Source of the DNA: RHKX01 sp046330415
Lineage (GTDB): Bacteria > Actinomycetota > Thermoleophilia > Solirubrobacterales > 70-9
Direction: 5' to 3'
DNA length: 64,000 nucleotides
Assembly (NCBI GenBank): GCA_046330415.1
Contig: JAXLSW010000018.1
Coordinates: 67,223-131,222, forward strand
Under the pieces are notes generated by a model. That model did not search any database. It was given only the letters and a program-made list of their open reading frames with translations, and was not told the DNA's origin. Shown one piece after another: positions 45,573 to 52,954 of the stretch (position 1 is the stretch's first letter; every line of letters starts with the position of its first letter). The translations under genes were made by a program, and so were the position numbers.

Positions 45573-45667
45573 GGGTGCAAGGGGTGGGTTCGTCCGACGC
45601 GGTGGTGGCTGACGGATCGACTCGATCGTAGCGGTGCTCAGGCGGCGAGAAGCGTGAATCAGCGCAC

Positions 45668-45707
45668 GGTCACAGGATTTTCACAAGGCCGTCCCCGGAT
45701 GTTCACG
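45668..45707 (+). promoter_or_regulatory. PHO-box array pointing away from the regulator gene
   Basis: Plus-strand units GGTCACA (45668), TTTCACA (45679) and GTTCACG (45701) are spaced 11 and 22 bases, all on one helical phase. The other PHO boxes in this window point along their genes. This array points right into a gap with no annotated gene, toward an intrinsic terminator. A TACAGG at 45721 could be the -10. Confidence 0.55.
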
Positions 45708-45727
45708 GCTGGATGACGTGTACAGGA

Positions 45728-45804
45728 GAGGGTTCCGATCACCGTGAGACCAGCTATCTCGCGCGCGCGCGGCCTCCTCCTGCCCCGGCCGCGCGCTTTC
45801 TTTT
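45728..45804 (+). ncRNA. Candidate PHO-controlled small RNA (or 30-residue ORF)
   Basis: The stretch between the PHO array and the T-tailed hairpin would give a ~75-base RNA transcribed against the direction of both neighbouring genes. The terminator loop is UCCUCCUGCCCC, complementary to a Shine-Dalgarno core, as in some regulatory RNAs of Gram-positive bacteria. A GTG at 45753 opens a 30-codon frame (VRPAISRARGLLL...) that reads through the hairpin, so a small protein is the alternative. The 5' end is a guess. Confidence 0.4.
45765..45804 (+). terminator. Intrinsic terminator with T-tract on the plus strand
   Basis: GCGCGCGGCC (45765-45774) pairs with GGCCGCGCGC (45787-45796), followed by TTTCTTTT. 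It is the only hairpin noted here with a clear T-tract. The T-tract is on the plus strand although both flanking genes run leftward. Confidence 0.75.
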
Positions 45805-45828
45805 CGGGGTCCCTCCGGGCGGGCGGCT

Positions 45829-46644
45829 CTAGCTGATCGAGCCGCTCGCCGCCAGAGCGATGACGAGGATGCCGAGCGGGATCCGGTAGGCGACGAAGAT
45901 GCCGAGCGTGTGGTGGGCGAGGTAGCGCAGGAGCCAGGCGATGGCCGCGTAGCCGCTGACGAAGGCGGCGATGGTGGCGACGATCGTCGCCCAGACGGAG
46001 GCGCTGTCGCCGCCGCCGATGTCGCGCAGCTCGAAGAGCCCGCTGAGGACGACCGCCGGGACCGAGAGCAGGAAGGAGTAGCGGGCGGCGGCGGCGCGGT
46101 CGAAGTTGAGCAGCAGGCCGGCGGAGATCGTCGCCCCCGAGCGGGAGACGCCCGGGATCAGGGCGAGCGCCTGCGCGCAGCCGATCAGGAACCCGTCGCG
46201 CGGCCCCATCGACTCGATCTCGCGCTGGCGCTTGCCGACGGCCTCGGCGAGCATCATCACGAATGAGAAGGCGATCAGCATCGAGCCGATCACGTAGAGG
46301 TCGCGGGCGCCGGACTCGATCTGGTCCTTGAAGACGAGCCCGCAGATCGAGATCGGGATCGTGCCCAAGACGATGAACCAGCCCAGGTTGGCGTCGGTGC
46401 TGCGTCGCCGGTACGGGAGCTTGATCTCATGGACCCAGGCGCGCGCGATGCGCCACAGGTCCTTGCGGAAGTAGATGAGGACGGCCGCCATCGTCCCCAG
46501 CTGCACGACCGCGGTGAACGCGGTGCCCGGGTCCTCCCAGCCGAGCAGGGCCGGGACGATCCGCAGATGCCCACTGGATGAGATCGGCAGGAACTCAGTT
46601 AGACCCTGCACGATCCCGAGGATGATGGCTTCGAGGGCCGACAT
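45829..46644 (-). CDS. uppP: Undecaprenyl-diphosphatase (BacA/UppP)
   Basis: 271 residues with about eight hydrophobic segments. GIVQGLTEFLPISSSGHL and the second catalytic stretch PGVSRSGATISAGLL are the BacA signatures. It dephosphorylates undecaprenyl diphosphate to recycle the lipid carrier for peptidoglycan. TAGGAT lies 9 bases before the ATG, which suggests a leaderless mRNA. It is divergent from a small membrane-protein gene. Confidence 0.94.
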   Translation of the reverse strand: MSALEAIILGIVQGLTEFLPISSSGHLRIVPALLGWEDPGTAFTAVVQLGTMAAVLIYFRKDLWRIARAWVHEIKLPYRRRSTDANLGWFIVLGTIPISICGLVFKDQIESGARDLYVIGSMLIAFSFVMMLAEAVGKRQREIESMGPRDGFLIGCAQALALIPGVSRSGATISAGLLLNFDRAAAARYSFLLSVPAVVLSGLFELRDIGGGDSASVWATIVATIAAFVSGYAAIAWLLRYLAHHTLGIFVAYRIPLGILVIALAASGSIS

Positions 46645-46690
46645 CGGCTCGGCATCCTACGGAGCATGCGGTTGGAAGCCCCCGCTCAGG

Positions 46691-46696
46691 TAGAGT
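46691..46696 (+). promoter_or_regulatory. Putative -10 box of the small membrane-protein gene
   Basis: TAGAGT, 8 bases, then GTG at 46705. Confidence 0.35.
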
Positions 46697-46704
46697 GCCG
46701 GGCC

Positions 46705-46959
46705 GTGACTCTCGTCCGTCGCATCGGCCTCGCCCTCACCGCGCTCTGCGTGGCGGGTCTCGCCGCCGCCCCGGCGGCGCTCGCCGCTGACGGCATCGGC
46801 CTCGGCGGCACGACCACCGACAAGAGCGTCACCTTCTTCTGCTTCGGCGTGATCGCGCTCTTCATGCTGCTGCCGATCGTGCTCTCGATCATCCAGGCGC
46901 GCCTCGAGGGCCGCAAGGAACGGATGCGCGAGCAGCTCGAGCGCGTCCACCGGCCTTAG
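46705..46959 (+). CDS. Small membrane protein of unknown function
   Basis: 84 residues from GTG at 46705. Two hydrophobic segments are seen: an N-terminal signal-like helix (LALTALCVAGLAAAPAALA) and FFCFGVIALFMLLPIVLSII, followed by a basic tail RLEGRKERMREQLERVHRP. The first may be cleaved, leaving a single-pass protein. Divergent from uppP. No family recognised. Confidence 0.6.
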   Translation: MTLVRRIGLALTALCVAGLAAAPAALAADGIGLGGTTTDKSVTFFCFGVIALFMLLPIVLSIIQARLEGRKERMREQLERVHRP

Positions 46960-47068
46960 CGCCTCCTGTTTCCAGGTCGTAGCGGCCACCGGTCCCACCG
47001 CCCAGGCGCGCTCGCCGAGTCGAGGCCGCACATTCGTGCACGGCTTCCCCGCTGACCTGTCACCGATG

Positions 47069-47110
47069 TGTGGCATCGCTCACAGTTCCCTAATGGAATG
47101 CAGGGATTTT
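47069..47110 (+). promoter_or_regulatory. CRP-type palindrome and -10 box before the M23 gene
   Basis: TGTGG-CATCGC-TCACA (47069-47084) matches the CRP core GTG-N8-CAC. GATTTT at 47105-47110 would put transcription near 47117, so the site is centred about 41 bases upstream, the class II activator position. The same half-sites occur at 51056. Confidence 0.5.
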
Positions 47111-47172
47111 CGGGGCGATGGGTAAAGGAACGGTCCGGCGCGATCGAGGGTGCTCCCTCGTTGCGCCTCTTC

Positions 47173-47826
47173 ATGTCCCCACATTCCGCGCACACCCACA
47201 CGCACGGCTCGCCGCGGCTGCTGCAGCACCTCCCCTCCCGTCTCGCGATCGCGATCGCGCTCTGCCTCCCGGCGACGGCGATCGCGGCACCCGCGGCTGA
47301 CGACTCGGCCGCTCCGGCGCCTCCTCGCACCGGCGCCGGGGACGAGGCGGGCATCGTCGATGTCCTCGTGACGGTCGGGACGATGTTCGAGGGCACCGAG
47401 CCAGACGGCCCCTTCAACCCGGTCGCCGCGAAGGTCGACTACGGCACATCGATCAACACCTTCGGAGGCGGCGGGATGCGCGAGCACGAGGGGCAGGACA
47501 TGTTCGCCCCCGAGGGGACTCCGGTCATCTCCCCGGTCGCCACGAAGGTGCTCGAGACCGGCACCGACGGCGGCCGCGGCAACTGGGCAGCGCTCTACGA
47601 CCCCGAGCGCGATCGCACCTACGTCTACATGCACATGCTCGAGCCCGCCGCGGTGAAGGCGGGGCAGAAGCTCGACGCCGGTCAGAAGATCGGGCTCCTC
47701 GGCTGCACCGGCTCCTGCGATGGCGCCCATCTCCACTTCGAGATCCGCGCCGGCGCTGATCCCTATGGCGCCCCGTCGGACCCGCTCGCGGAGCTCAAGC
47801 GCTGGGAGACGGACCCTTCGGGCTGA
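47173..47826 (+). CDS. Secreted M23-family (LytM) endopeptidase
   Basis: About 217 residues from the ATG at 47173; a TTG at 47158 is possible. The N-terminus is histidine-rich followed by a signal helix ending ALCLPATAIAAPA. The zinc site is HEGQD (HxxxD) plus AHLHFEIR (HxH), with WAALYDPERDRTYVYMHM between. It would cut peptidoglycan cross-bridges or act as a divisome activator. Cysteines in LGCTGSCDG are usual in this branch. Confidence 0.85.
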   Translation: MSPHSAHTHTHGSPRLLQHLPSRLAIAIALCLPATAIAAPAADDSAAPAPPRTGAGDEAGIVDVLVTVGTMFEGTEPDGPFNPVAAKVDYGTSINTFGGGGMREHEGQDMFAPEGTPVISPVATKVLETGTDGGRGNWAALYDPERDRTYVYMHMLEPAAVKAGQKLDAGQKIGLLGCTGSCDGAHLHFEIRAGADPYGAPSDPLAELKRWETDPSG

Positions 47827-47850
47827 GGCCCGCGAGGGGTCGGGACCCCA

Positions 47851-48025
47851 CCGACTCCCCGGTGAGATCGACATTTGGGCCGCCACGCTTCCCATATGTC
47901 GATGTCACGGGAGCGACAAGCACCCGCCCCCCCGTGAGATCGACCTTTCGGCTGCGGCCCCGCCCCGACTCCCCGGTGAGATCGACATTTGGGCCGCCAC
48001 GCTTCCCATATGTCGATGTCACGGG
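47851..48025. repeat. Two identical 61-base direct repeats, each a hairpin
   Basis: Identical units at 47851-47911 and 47965-48025 are offset by 114 bases. Each contains arms GTGAGATCGACATTTGGG and CCCATATGTCGATGTCAC, complementary at 16 of 18 positions. A third left half, GTGAGATCGACCTTTCGG, lies between them at 47933-47950. The 233-base gap separates the M23 and enoyl-CoA hydratase genes, which run in the same direction. Confidence 0.8.
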
Positions 48026-48045
48026 CGCATTCGACGGGTCGGGGG

Positions 48046-48051
48046 TAGGCT
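48046..48051 (+). promoter_or_regulatory. Putative -10 box of the enoyl-CoA hydratase gene
   Basis: TAGGCT, 7 bases, then GTG at 48059. Confidence 0.4.
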
Positions 48052-48058
48052 CGGCCTC

Positions 48059-48850
48059 GTGAGCCGGACCAGCTACGAGCTTCGCGGCACGACCGCGGTC
48101 CTCACGATCGAGCGCCCCGAACGCCGCAACGCGGTGGACGCGGAGACCGCGGCCGAGCTCCTCGAGGGCTTCCGCCGCTTCGAGGCCGATGACGAGGCGC
48201 GCGTGATGGTGCTGACCGGCGCCGGCGATGTCGCCTTCTGCGCCGGCGCCGACCTGAAAGCGCTGGCGGAGGCGGGACCTGACGTCTCAATCGAGCAGAT
48301 CCAGGAGGTCGCGGACCGCACCGAGGGACCGATGGGCTTCACTCGGGCGCTCGCGAGCAAGCCGACGATCGCCGCGATCAGCGGCTGGGCTCTCGCCGGC
48401 GGCCTGGAGGTGGCGCTCTGGTGCGACCTGCGCATCGCCACCCGCGGCTCCAGGCTCGGCTACCCCGAGCGGCGATGGGGCGTCCCCCTGATCGATGGCG
48501 GCACGCTGCGGCTGCCGCGGATCGTCGGGCTCGGGCGCGCGCTCGACCTGATCCTCACCGGCCGCATCATCGAGACCGACGAGGCGCTCTCCTGGGGCCT
48601 CCTCACCGAGGTGGTCGAGGAGGGTGAGCATCTGAACCGCGCGGTCGAGATCGCCGACGCGCTCGCCCGCTTCCCGCAGGAGACGATGCTCTCCGATCGC
48701 CGCTCCGCGATCGAGGGCTCGACGCTCCCGCTCGCCGAGAGCCTCGAGTTCGAGGCCGCGCTCGGCCGCGCCTCGATCGCGGTCGGCCTGAAGGGCGCCG
48801 GCCGCTTCGCCGGCGGCGAGGGTCGCGGCGGCGCGGGCGCGGGCGTCTGA
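48059..48850 (+). CDS. Enoyl-CoA hydratase/isomerase family protein
   Basis: 263 residues from a GTG. The crotonase fold shows LTIERPERRNAVD, an oxyanion-hole stretch AFCAGADLKAL and ISGWALAGGLEVALWCDLRIA. It acts on acyl-CoA esters, probably hydration of enoyl-CoA in fatty acid breakdown. Earlier frame extension into the repeats is not credible. TAGGCT lies 7 bases before the start. Confidence 0.88.
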   Translation: MSRTSYELRGTTAVLTIERPERRNAVDAETAAELLEGFRRFEADDEARVMVLTGAGDVAFCAGADLKALAEAGPDVSIEQIQEVADRTEGPMGFTRALASKPTIAAISGWALAGGLEVALWCDLRIATRGSRLGYPERRWGVPLIDGGTLRLPRIVGLGRALDLILTGRIIETDEALSWGLLTEVVEEGEHLNRAVEIADALARFPQETMLSDRRSAIEGSTLPLAESLEFEAALGRASIAVGLKGAGRFAGGEGRGGAGAGV

Positions 48851-48865
48851 GGGGCGGGCCTGGCC

Positions 48866-49720
48866 CTAGATCCGGAACTCGCGCAGCAGGCGCTTCTCGC
48901 TGTCGCCCTCGACGGAGGCGATCACCTCGATGTGTCCCTCCAGCGGGGTGCCTCGGATCTTCGTCGCGAGCAGGTCGTCGACCTGGAAGATCCCGGCGGA
49001 GTTGTTCATCCGGATCTCGACTCGGATCGGGCGCTCCTCGCCCTTCTCGATGCTGACGTCGTCGATCGCCGCCGCCGAGATCGCGTGGATACCGACCTCG
49101 CCGCGCTCGACGGGGCCGCGGGCCCGTCCCTGCGCCATGTCGAGGGCATCGGCGACGCGCACCACGCCCGCCTCCAGCGTGTACGGCTCGCCGCGGCGAC
49201 GGTGGCCGATGATGCAGTGCAGAGCCTCGGATACGACGACGGTCAGCTCGGGATCCTCGTAGACGCCGGCGAGCAGCTCGCGAAGCTTGCGCTCGGCCAG
49301 GAACAGGCTGTAGGCCTCGTGGTCGGCGCGGTGGATCGACATGCCGGTGTCGTGGAGGAACACGCCGGCGGTGACGACGACCTCGGAGTCTCGGGGGCTC
49401 ATCCCGTGGTCGGTGACCATGTTGAGCGGTAGGCCCGCGCGCTCGGCGAGGCGCAGCATCCGCAGCGCGATGTTGGCGACGATCTGGATGTGGACCCACG
49501 AGTGGTCCGACATCCCGAGCCGCTCGGAGCCGACCTGCTGCAGGTGCCACCAGGCGAGCACCTGCTGGTCGGAGGAGGCGCGCTCGATCAGCTTCTCCAG
49601 CTTGCGGTTGCCGCGAGTCGGCATCCGGATCCGGACGTCGGAAAGGCGCTCACGCAACGGGCGGCCGTCGGGCTCCATCGATGCGCCGTTGCTGTCGTCG
49701 TGGTCGCCGTGATCGCTCAT
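48866..49720 (-). CDS. HD-domain phosphohydrolase-like protein
   Basis: 284 residues. DHSWVHIQIVANIALRMLRLAE and AGVFLHDTGMSIHR supply the H...HD...D metal-binding pattern, and CIIGHRR adds another histidine. The family includes nucleotide and cyclic nucleotide phosphohydrolases; the substrate is unknown. A C-terminal beta-rich region of about 90 residues is of unclear role. Confidence 0.75.
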   Translation of the reverse strand: MSDHGDHDDSNGASMEPDGRPLRERLSDVRIRMPTRGNRKLEKLIERASSDQQVLAWWHLQQVGSERLGMSDHSWVHIQIVANIALRMLRLAERAGLPLNMVTDHGMSPRDSEVVVTAGVFLHDTGMSIHRADHEAYSLFLAERKLRELLAGVYEDPELTVVVSEALHCIIGHRRRGEPYTLEAGVVRVADALDMAQGRARGPVERGEVGIHAISAAAIDDVSIEKGEERPIRVEIRMNNSAGIFQVDDLLATKIRGTPLEGHIEVIASVEGDSEKRLLREFRI

Positions 49721-49784
49721 CGTTGCCAGTCTCCCACCGCGCGCGGGTGGCGGCGTGAACGCGTTGTGGCCGCGCGGCGATCAT

Positions 49785-49830
49785 CGAACGTCACTCGTTA
49801 CCCCCTATAGGGGGCACTCAGTGACGTTCG
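49785..49830. terminator. Two-part perfect hairpin after the SpoIIM-like gene
   Basis: CGAACGTCACT (49785-49795) pairs with AGTGACGTTCG (49820-49830), and inside it CCCCCTATAGGGGG (49801-49814) is itself a palindrome. It lies downstream of the leftward gene at 49872 and upstream of the HD gene. It could instead be a protein-binding palindrome. Confidence 0.55.
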
Positions 49831-49871
49831 GCGGTTGCGGTGGGCGGCTACGCCGGCCTGACGCCGGGACC

Positions 49872-50645
49872 TCAACCGACGACCGGCGAGACGCTCTCGA
49901 TGATGCGCGGCCAGATCTCCAACTCGATCGCCGCGGCCAGGAGGATCATCGGCAGCGCCAGGGCGACGGTCACGAAGGTCGCCGCAAGCAGCTCATCCCA
50001 CTGGCCGCGGCGGGAGGCGATCAGCCAGGCGGCGAGCGGCAGGAAGACCGCGGTGAGCTCCAGGAGTGCGTGCGGGAGGACGGTCAGGACGAGCTGCCAA
50101 GTGGGGATCGCGAGCTGGTCGGCAAGCGTCGAGGCGTACATGCCGAGCCCCAGCGCCTGGGTCAGGAGCGAGAAGACGGTGACGAACCCGACCCAGGCGA
50201 TCGCCACCTGACCCGCGCGCTCGTGCAGCGCCCGGGAGAACCCCGACTTCGTCGCGGCAACCCGATGCATCGAGCTGCCGGCGATGAATCCGGCGACGCA
50301 CGCCGTCGCGTGCAGGGCGAGCACCAGCAGGTTGCGCCCGAGGATGTGACCGAGGTCGGCGAGCCCCGGCGGGTCGCCGACGCCGGGCAGCGGCAGCCGC
50401 ACCGTGTCCGGGGTGACGTGCAGGGAGACGAACCAGACCGCGACCAGCAGCCCTGCCGCGATCAGCACCGCGCCGGTGAACCACGGGATCAGGACCGAGC
50501 CGGGGTCCCGCTCCCAGCGCTTGAACGCGGCGCGGCTGTCGCGCACGCCCTCCGCCAGCGCGAAGGCCTCGCCGTTCCCTTCGGGCGGGACCTGCGAGGA
50601 CTGGACAGGGGTGGTCGCTTCGTGCGCCGCGCTCACCCCACGCAC
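49872..50645 (-). CDS. SpoIIM-like integral membrane protein
   Basis: 257 residues with five to six hydrophobic segments. LPHALLELTAVFLPLAAWLIA near residue 190 is the SpoIIM/DUF95 hallmark. A cytoplasmic N-terminal stretch precedes the helices. SpoIIM acts in engulfment in Bacillus, but such homologues are widespread in bacteria that do not sporulate and their function is unknown. The start is GTG at 50645 or a nearby GTG. Confidence 0.65.
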   Translation of the reverse strand: MRGVSAAHEATTPVQSSQVPPEGNGEAFALAEGVRDSRAAFKRWERDPGSVLIPWFTGAVLIAAGLLVAVWFVSLHVTPDTVRLPLPGVGDPPGLADLGHILGRNLLVLALHATACVAGFIAGSSMHRVAATKSGFSRALHERAGQVAIAWVGFVTVFSLLTQALGLGMYASTLADQLAIPTWQLVLTVLPHALLELTAVFLPLAAWLIASRRGQWDELLAATFVTVALALPMILLAAAIELEIWPRIIESVSPVVG

Positions 50646-50734
50646 ATCGGCGCGGGGCGGCGCGGCTTTTAGCGGTGTCGAGCCACCGGGCCGGCGAACC
50701 GGCCAAGGCGCACGGGCATCCCCGGGGCCCGGGG

Positions 50735-51028
50735 TCAGCCGCCGCAGACGGGCCAGGGGCTGGAGCCGGCGCGCGAGTACAGGAGCGCGGCGCGGTAGTC
50801 CTGCTCCGCCTCGGAAGCGTCGGCGGGGCTGCCGGATCCACCGACGGATGCCCAGGTGCCCATGTCGAACTGGTACTTGCCGTAGTAGGTGCCTGAGGCG
50901 TCGACGACCGTCGGATCACCGCCGGACTCGCACGAGGCGATCGAGTCGAGCGTCGCCTGCGAGACGCCGGGCGGGTAGGTTGAAGGGCGGCACCGGGCCG
51001 CGCTGCCCTGGGTCAGTTGACCGAACAC
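50735..51028 (-). CDS. Minimal Rpf-type transglycosylase domain, apparently without signal peptide
   Basis: 97 residues from GTG at 51028, which follows AAGGTGGGG. LDSIASCESGGDPTVV includes the catalytic glutamate, then TYYGKYQFDMGTWASVGG and the C-terminal AGSSPWPVCGG complete the resuscitation-promoting-factor/lysozyme-like fold. Such enzymes cut glycan strands outside the cell, yet no secretion signal is seen in this or the upstream sequence. The gene may be 5'-truncated or have lost its start to a frame error. A CRP-type palindrome lies 28 bases upstream. Confidence 0.65.
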   Translation of the reverse strand: MFGQLTQGSAARCRPSTYPPGVSQATLDSIASCESGGDPTVVDASGTYYGKYQFDMGTWASVGGSGSPADASEAEQDYRAALLYSRAGSSPWPVCGG

Positions 51029-51055
51029 ACGATCCCCACCTTCGAGGGTTTCTTG

Positions 51056-51071
51056 TGTGGGTCCGGTCACA
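51056..51071. promoter_or_regulatory. CRP-type palindrome between the Rpf and lipoate-ligase-like genes
   Basis: TGTGG-GTCCGG-TCACA has the same half-sites as the site at 47069. Centred 42 bases before the start expected from a CACAGT box at 51090-51095, it suits the rightward gene. It also lies just upstream of the leftward Rpf gene. Confidence 0.45.
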
Positions 51072-51128
51072 CACGCAATCGAGCGTTCACACAGTGCAGG
51101 ACTCCCACCAGACCCCCAGAAGCCGCAG

Positions 51129-51914
51129 TTGCGGGTGATCGACGAGTCTTTCGCCGGCAGCGCCGACCTCGGCACGGGCATGTCCGCGGCGCTGATGCGG
51201 CGGGTCGCGCGCGGGCAGATCGCCCCCACCGTGCGCATGCACCGGACCGGACCGATCCTCGCGTTCGGCCGCCTCGACAAGCTCCGGCCCGGGTACTCCG
51301 ACGCGGTCCGGATCGCGCGCGAGCACGGCTACGAGCCGGTCGAGCGGCTCGCCGGCGGCCGCGCGGCGGTCTTCCACGAGGGCACGATCTCCTTCTCCCA
51401 CGCCACCCGGGCCGCGGGCGCATACGCTGGGACGCGTCCGCGGTTCGAGGAGATGGCCGGCCAGATCGCGGCCGCGCTGGGCGCGCTCGGTGCGGACGCC
51501 CACGTGGGCGAGGTGGAGGGCGAGTACTGCCCGGGCGAGTTCTCGGTCAACGCCCGCGGGGCGGTCAAGCTCGCCGGAATCGGCCAGCGCGTGATCACCG
51601 GCGGCGCCCACGTGGGCGGCGTCGTCGTCCTCCGCGGCGCGGGCAGGATCCGCGACGTGCTCACACCGATCTACGAGGCGCTGGAGCTGGATTGGAAGCC
51701 GGAGACGACCGGGAGCCTCGCCGCCGAAATCGGCGAGGACGACGAGACGATCCCCGCGGGCGAGCGCGACCCGCTGATCGAGCGCGCGATCGCGGCGCTG
51801 CGCGAGGTCCTCTCCCGCGACTACGAGCTCGTCGACGCCGAGCTCGACGACGACACCCGCGCGCTCGCCGCCGAGCTCCGCTCCGACCACGCCCCGCAAA
51901 CGTCGAGGAACTGA
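51129..51914 (+). CDS. Lipoate-protein ligase A family protein
   Basis: About 261 residues from TTG at 51129 (GTG at 51135 is an alternative; the open frame begins at 51057). LAGGRAAVFHEGTISFSH gives the RRxxGG-like substrate loop, and ARGAVKLAGIGQRV contains the lysine that contacts lipoyl-adenylate. The family attaches lipoate or octanoate to carrier domains. No partner gene is nearby, so the exact acyl group is uncertain. Confidence 0.75.
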   Translation: MRVIDESFAGSADLGTGMSAALMRRVARGQIAPTVRMHRTGPILAFGRLDKLRPGYSDAVRIAREHGYEPVERLAGGRAAVFHEGTISFSHATRAAGAYAGTRPRFEEMAGQIAAALGALGADAHVGEVEGEYCPGEFSVNARGAVKLAGIGQRVITGGAHVGGVVVLRGAGRIRDVLTPIYEALELDWKPETTGSLAAEIGEDDETIPAGERDPLIERAIAALREVLSRDYELVDAELDDDTRALAAELRSDHAPQTSRN

Positions 51915-51943
51915 GAACGAAAGGGCCTGACCCTCATGTCCCC

Positions 51944-51949
51944 TATATA
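51944..51949 (+). promoter_or_regulatory. Putative -10 box of the LLM oxidoreductase gene
   Basis: TATATA, 8 bases, then the GTG start at 51958. No convincing -35. Confidence 0.4.
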
Positions 51950-51957
51950 AGTGGGGG

Positions 51958-52902
51958 GTGGCCGGGATCGGGACCTTCATCTCCGCGGGACGCTCGCTGG
52001 ACGCGGCGATTGAGCGGGTGCGCCTCGCCGAGTCGCTCGGATACGACTCGACCTACGTCACCCACATCGCCGGGCGCGACTCGCTGACGGTGCTCGCCGC
52101 ATACGCAGGCGCCACCGAGCGGATCCGGCTCGGCACCGGGGTGCTCCCCATCTACTCGCGAACGCCCGTCGCAACCGCCCAGACGGCGGCGACCATCGAC
52201 GAGATCTCGGGCGGGCGCATGGTGATCGGGCTCGGCGTCTCCCACCGGGTCACGGTCGAGGGTTGGTATGGCGCGACGATCGACCAGCCCGTCGAGGAGA
52301 TGCGCGAGTACGTGACCTCGATGCGGGCGATGTTCCACGGTGAGGAGGTCCCCGGCGGCGAGGAGCGCAAGTGGCCCACGAGCTTCCGGTTCATGGGCTA
52401 CGACGTGCGCCCCGACCTCCCCATCTACATCGCCGCGCTGTCACCGAACATGCTGCGGCTCGCCGGCGAGATCGGCGACGGCGTCCTGCTGTGGCTCTGC
52501 GATCCGCCCTACATCCGCGACGTCGTCATCCCCGAGGTGACGAAGGGGCGCGAGGCCGCCGGCAAGACGCTCGAGGGCTTCGACATCGTCCCCGCCGTGC
52601 CGGTCTCGGTGACCGAGGACCGAGCGGCGACGCTGGCGCGGGTTCGCGGTGACCTGGTCACCTACCTCTCCCTCCCCTTCTACCGCTCGATGCTCGAACG
52701 CTCCGGCTTCGGTGAGGAGATCGCCGCCTTCGACGCCGGGATCGCCGACGGCGACGTCGAACGCGCGAAGGCGGCGATGAGCGAGGAGATGCTGAGCTCC
52801 CTGGGCGGCCATGGTGGGCCCGACGACGTCCGCGCCGCCGTCACCCGCTACCTCGACGCCGGCGCGACGTCTCCCGGCGTCAGCCCGGTCCCCGGAGTCT
52901 GA
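51958..52902 (+). CDS. LLM-class flavin-dependent oxidoreductase, probably F420-dependent
   Basis: 314 residues of the luciferase-like TIM barrel. GTGVLPIYSRTPVATAQTAATIDEIS and GLGVSHRVTVEGWYG are typical of actinobacterial F420-dependent members, and PIYIAALSPNMLRLAGEIGDGVLL is the C-terminal signature. Cofactor is inferred from this resemblance. The GTG start lies 8 bases after a TATATA box. Confidence 0.82.
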   Translation: MAGIGTFISAGRSLDAAIERVRLAESLGYDSTYVTHIAGRDSLTVLAAYAGATERIRLGTGVLPIYSRTPVATAQTAATIDEISGGRMVIGLGVSHRVTVEGWYGATIDQPVEEMREYVTSMRAMFHGEEVPGGEERKWPTSFRFMGYDVRPDLPIYIAALSPNMLRLAGEIGDGVLLWLCDPPYIRDVVIPEVTKGREAAGKTLEGFDIVPAVPVSVTEDRAATLARVRGDLVTYLSLPFYRSMLERSGFGEEIAAFDAGIADGDVERAKAAMSEEMLSSLGGHGGPDDVRAAVTRYLDAGATSPGVSPVPGV

Positions 52903-52954
52903 CTTCGACGCCACGCTGCGCGCCGCAGCGAGCTGATCTGACCGGCCCTGGGAC

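Noticed and set aside
47851..48025. CRISPR array
   Set aside because: Only two 61-base copies with a 53-base spacer, the units are strong hairpins longer than CRISPR repeats, and no cas genes are present.
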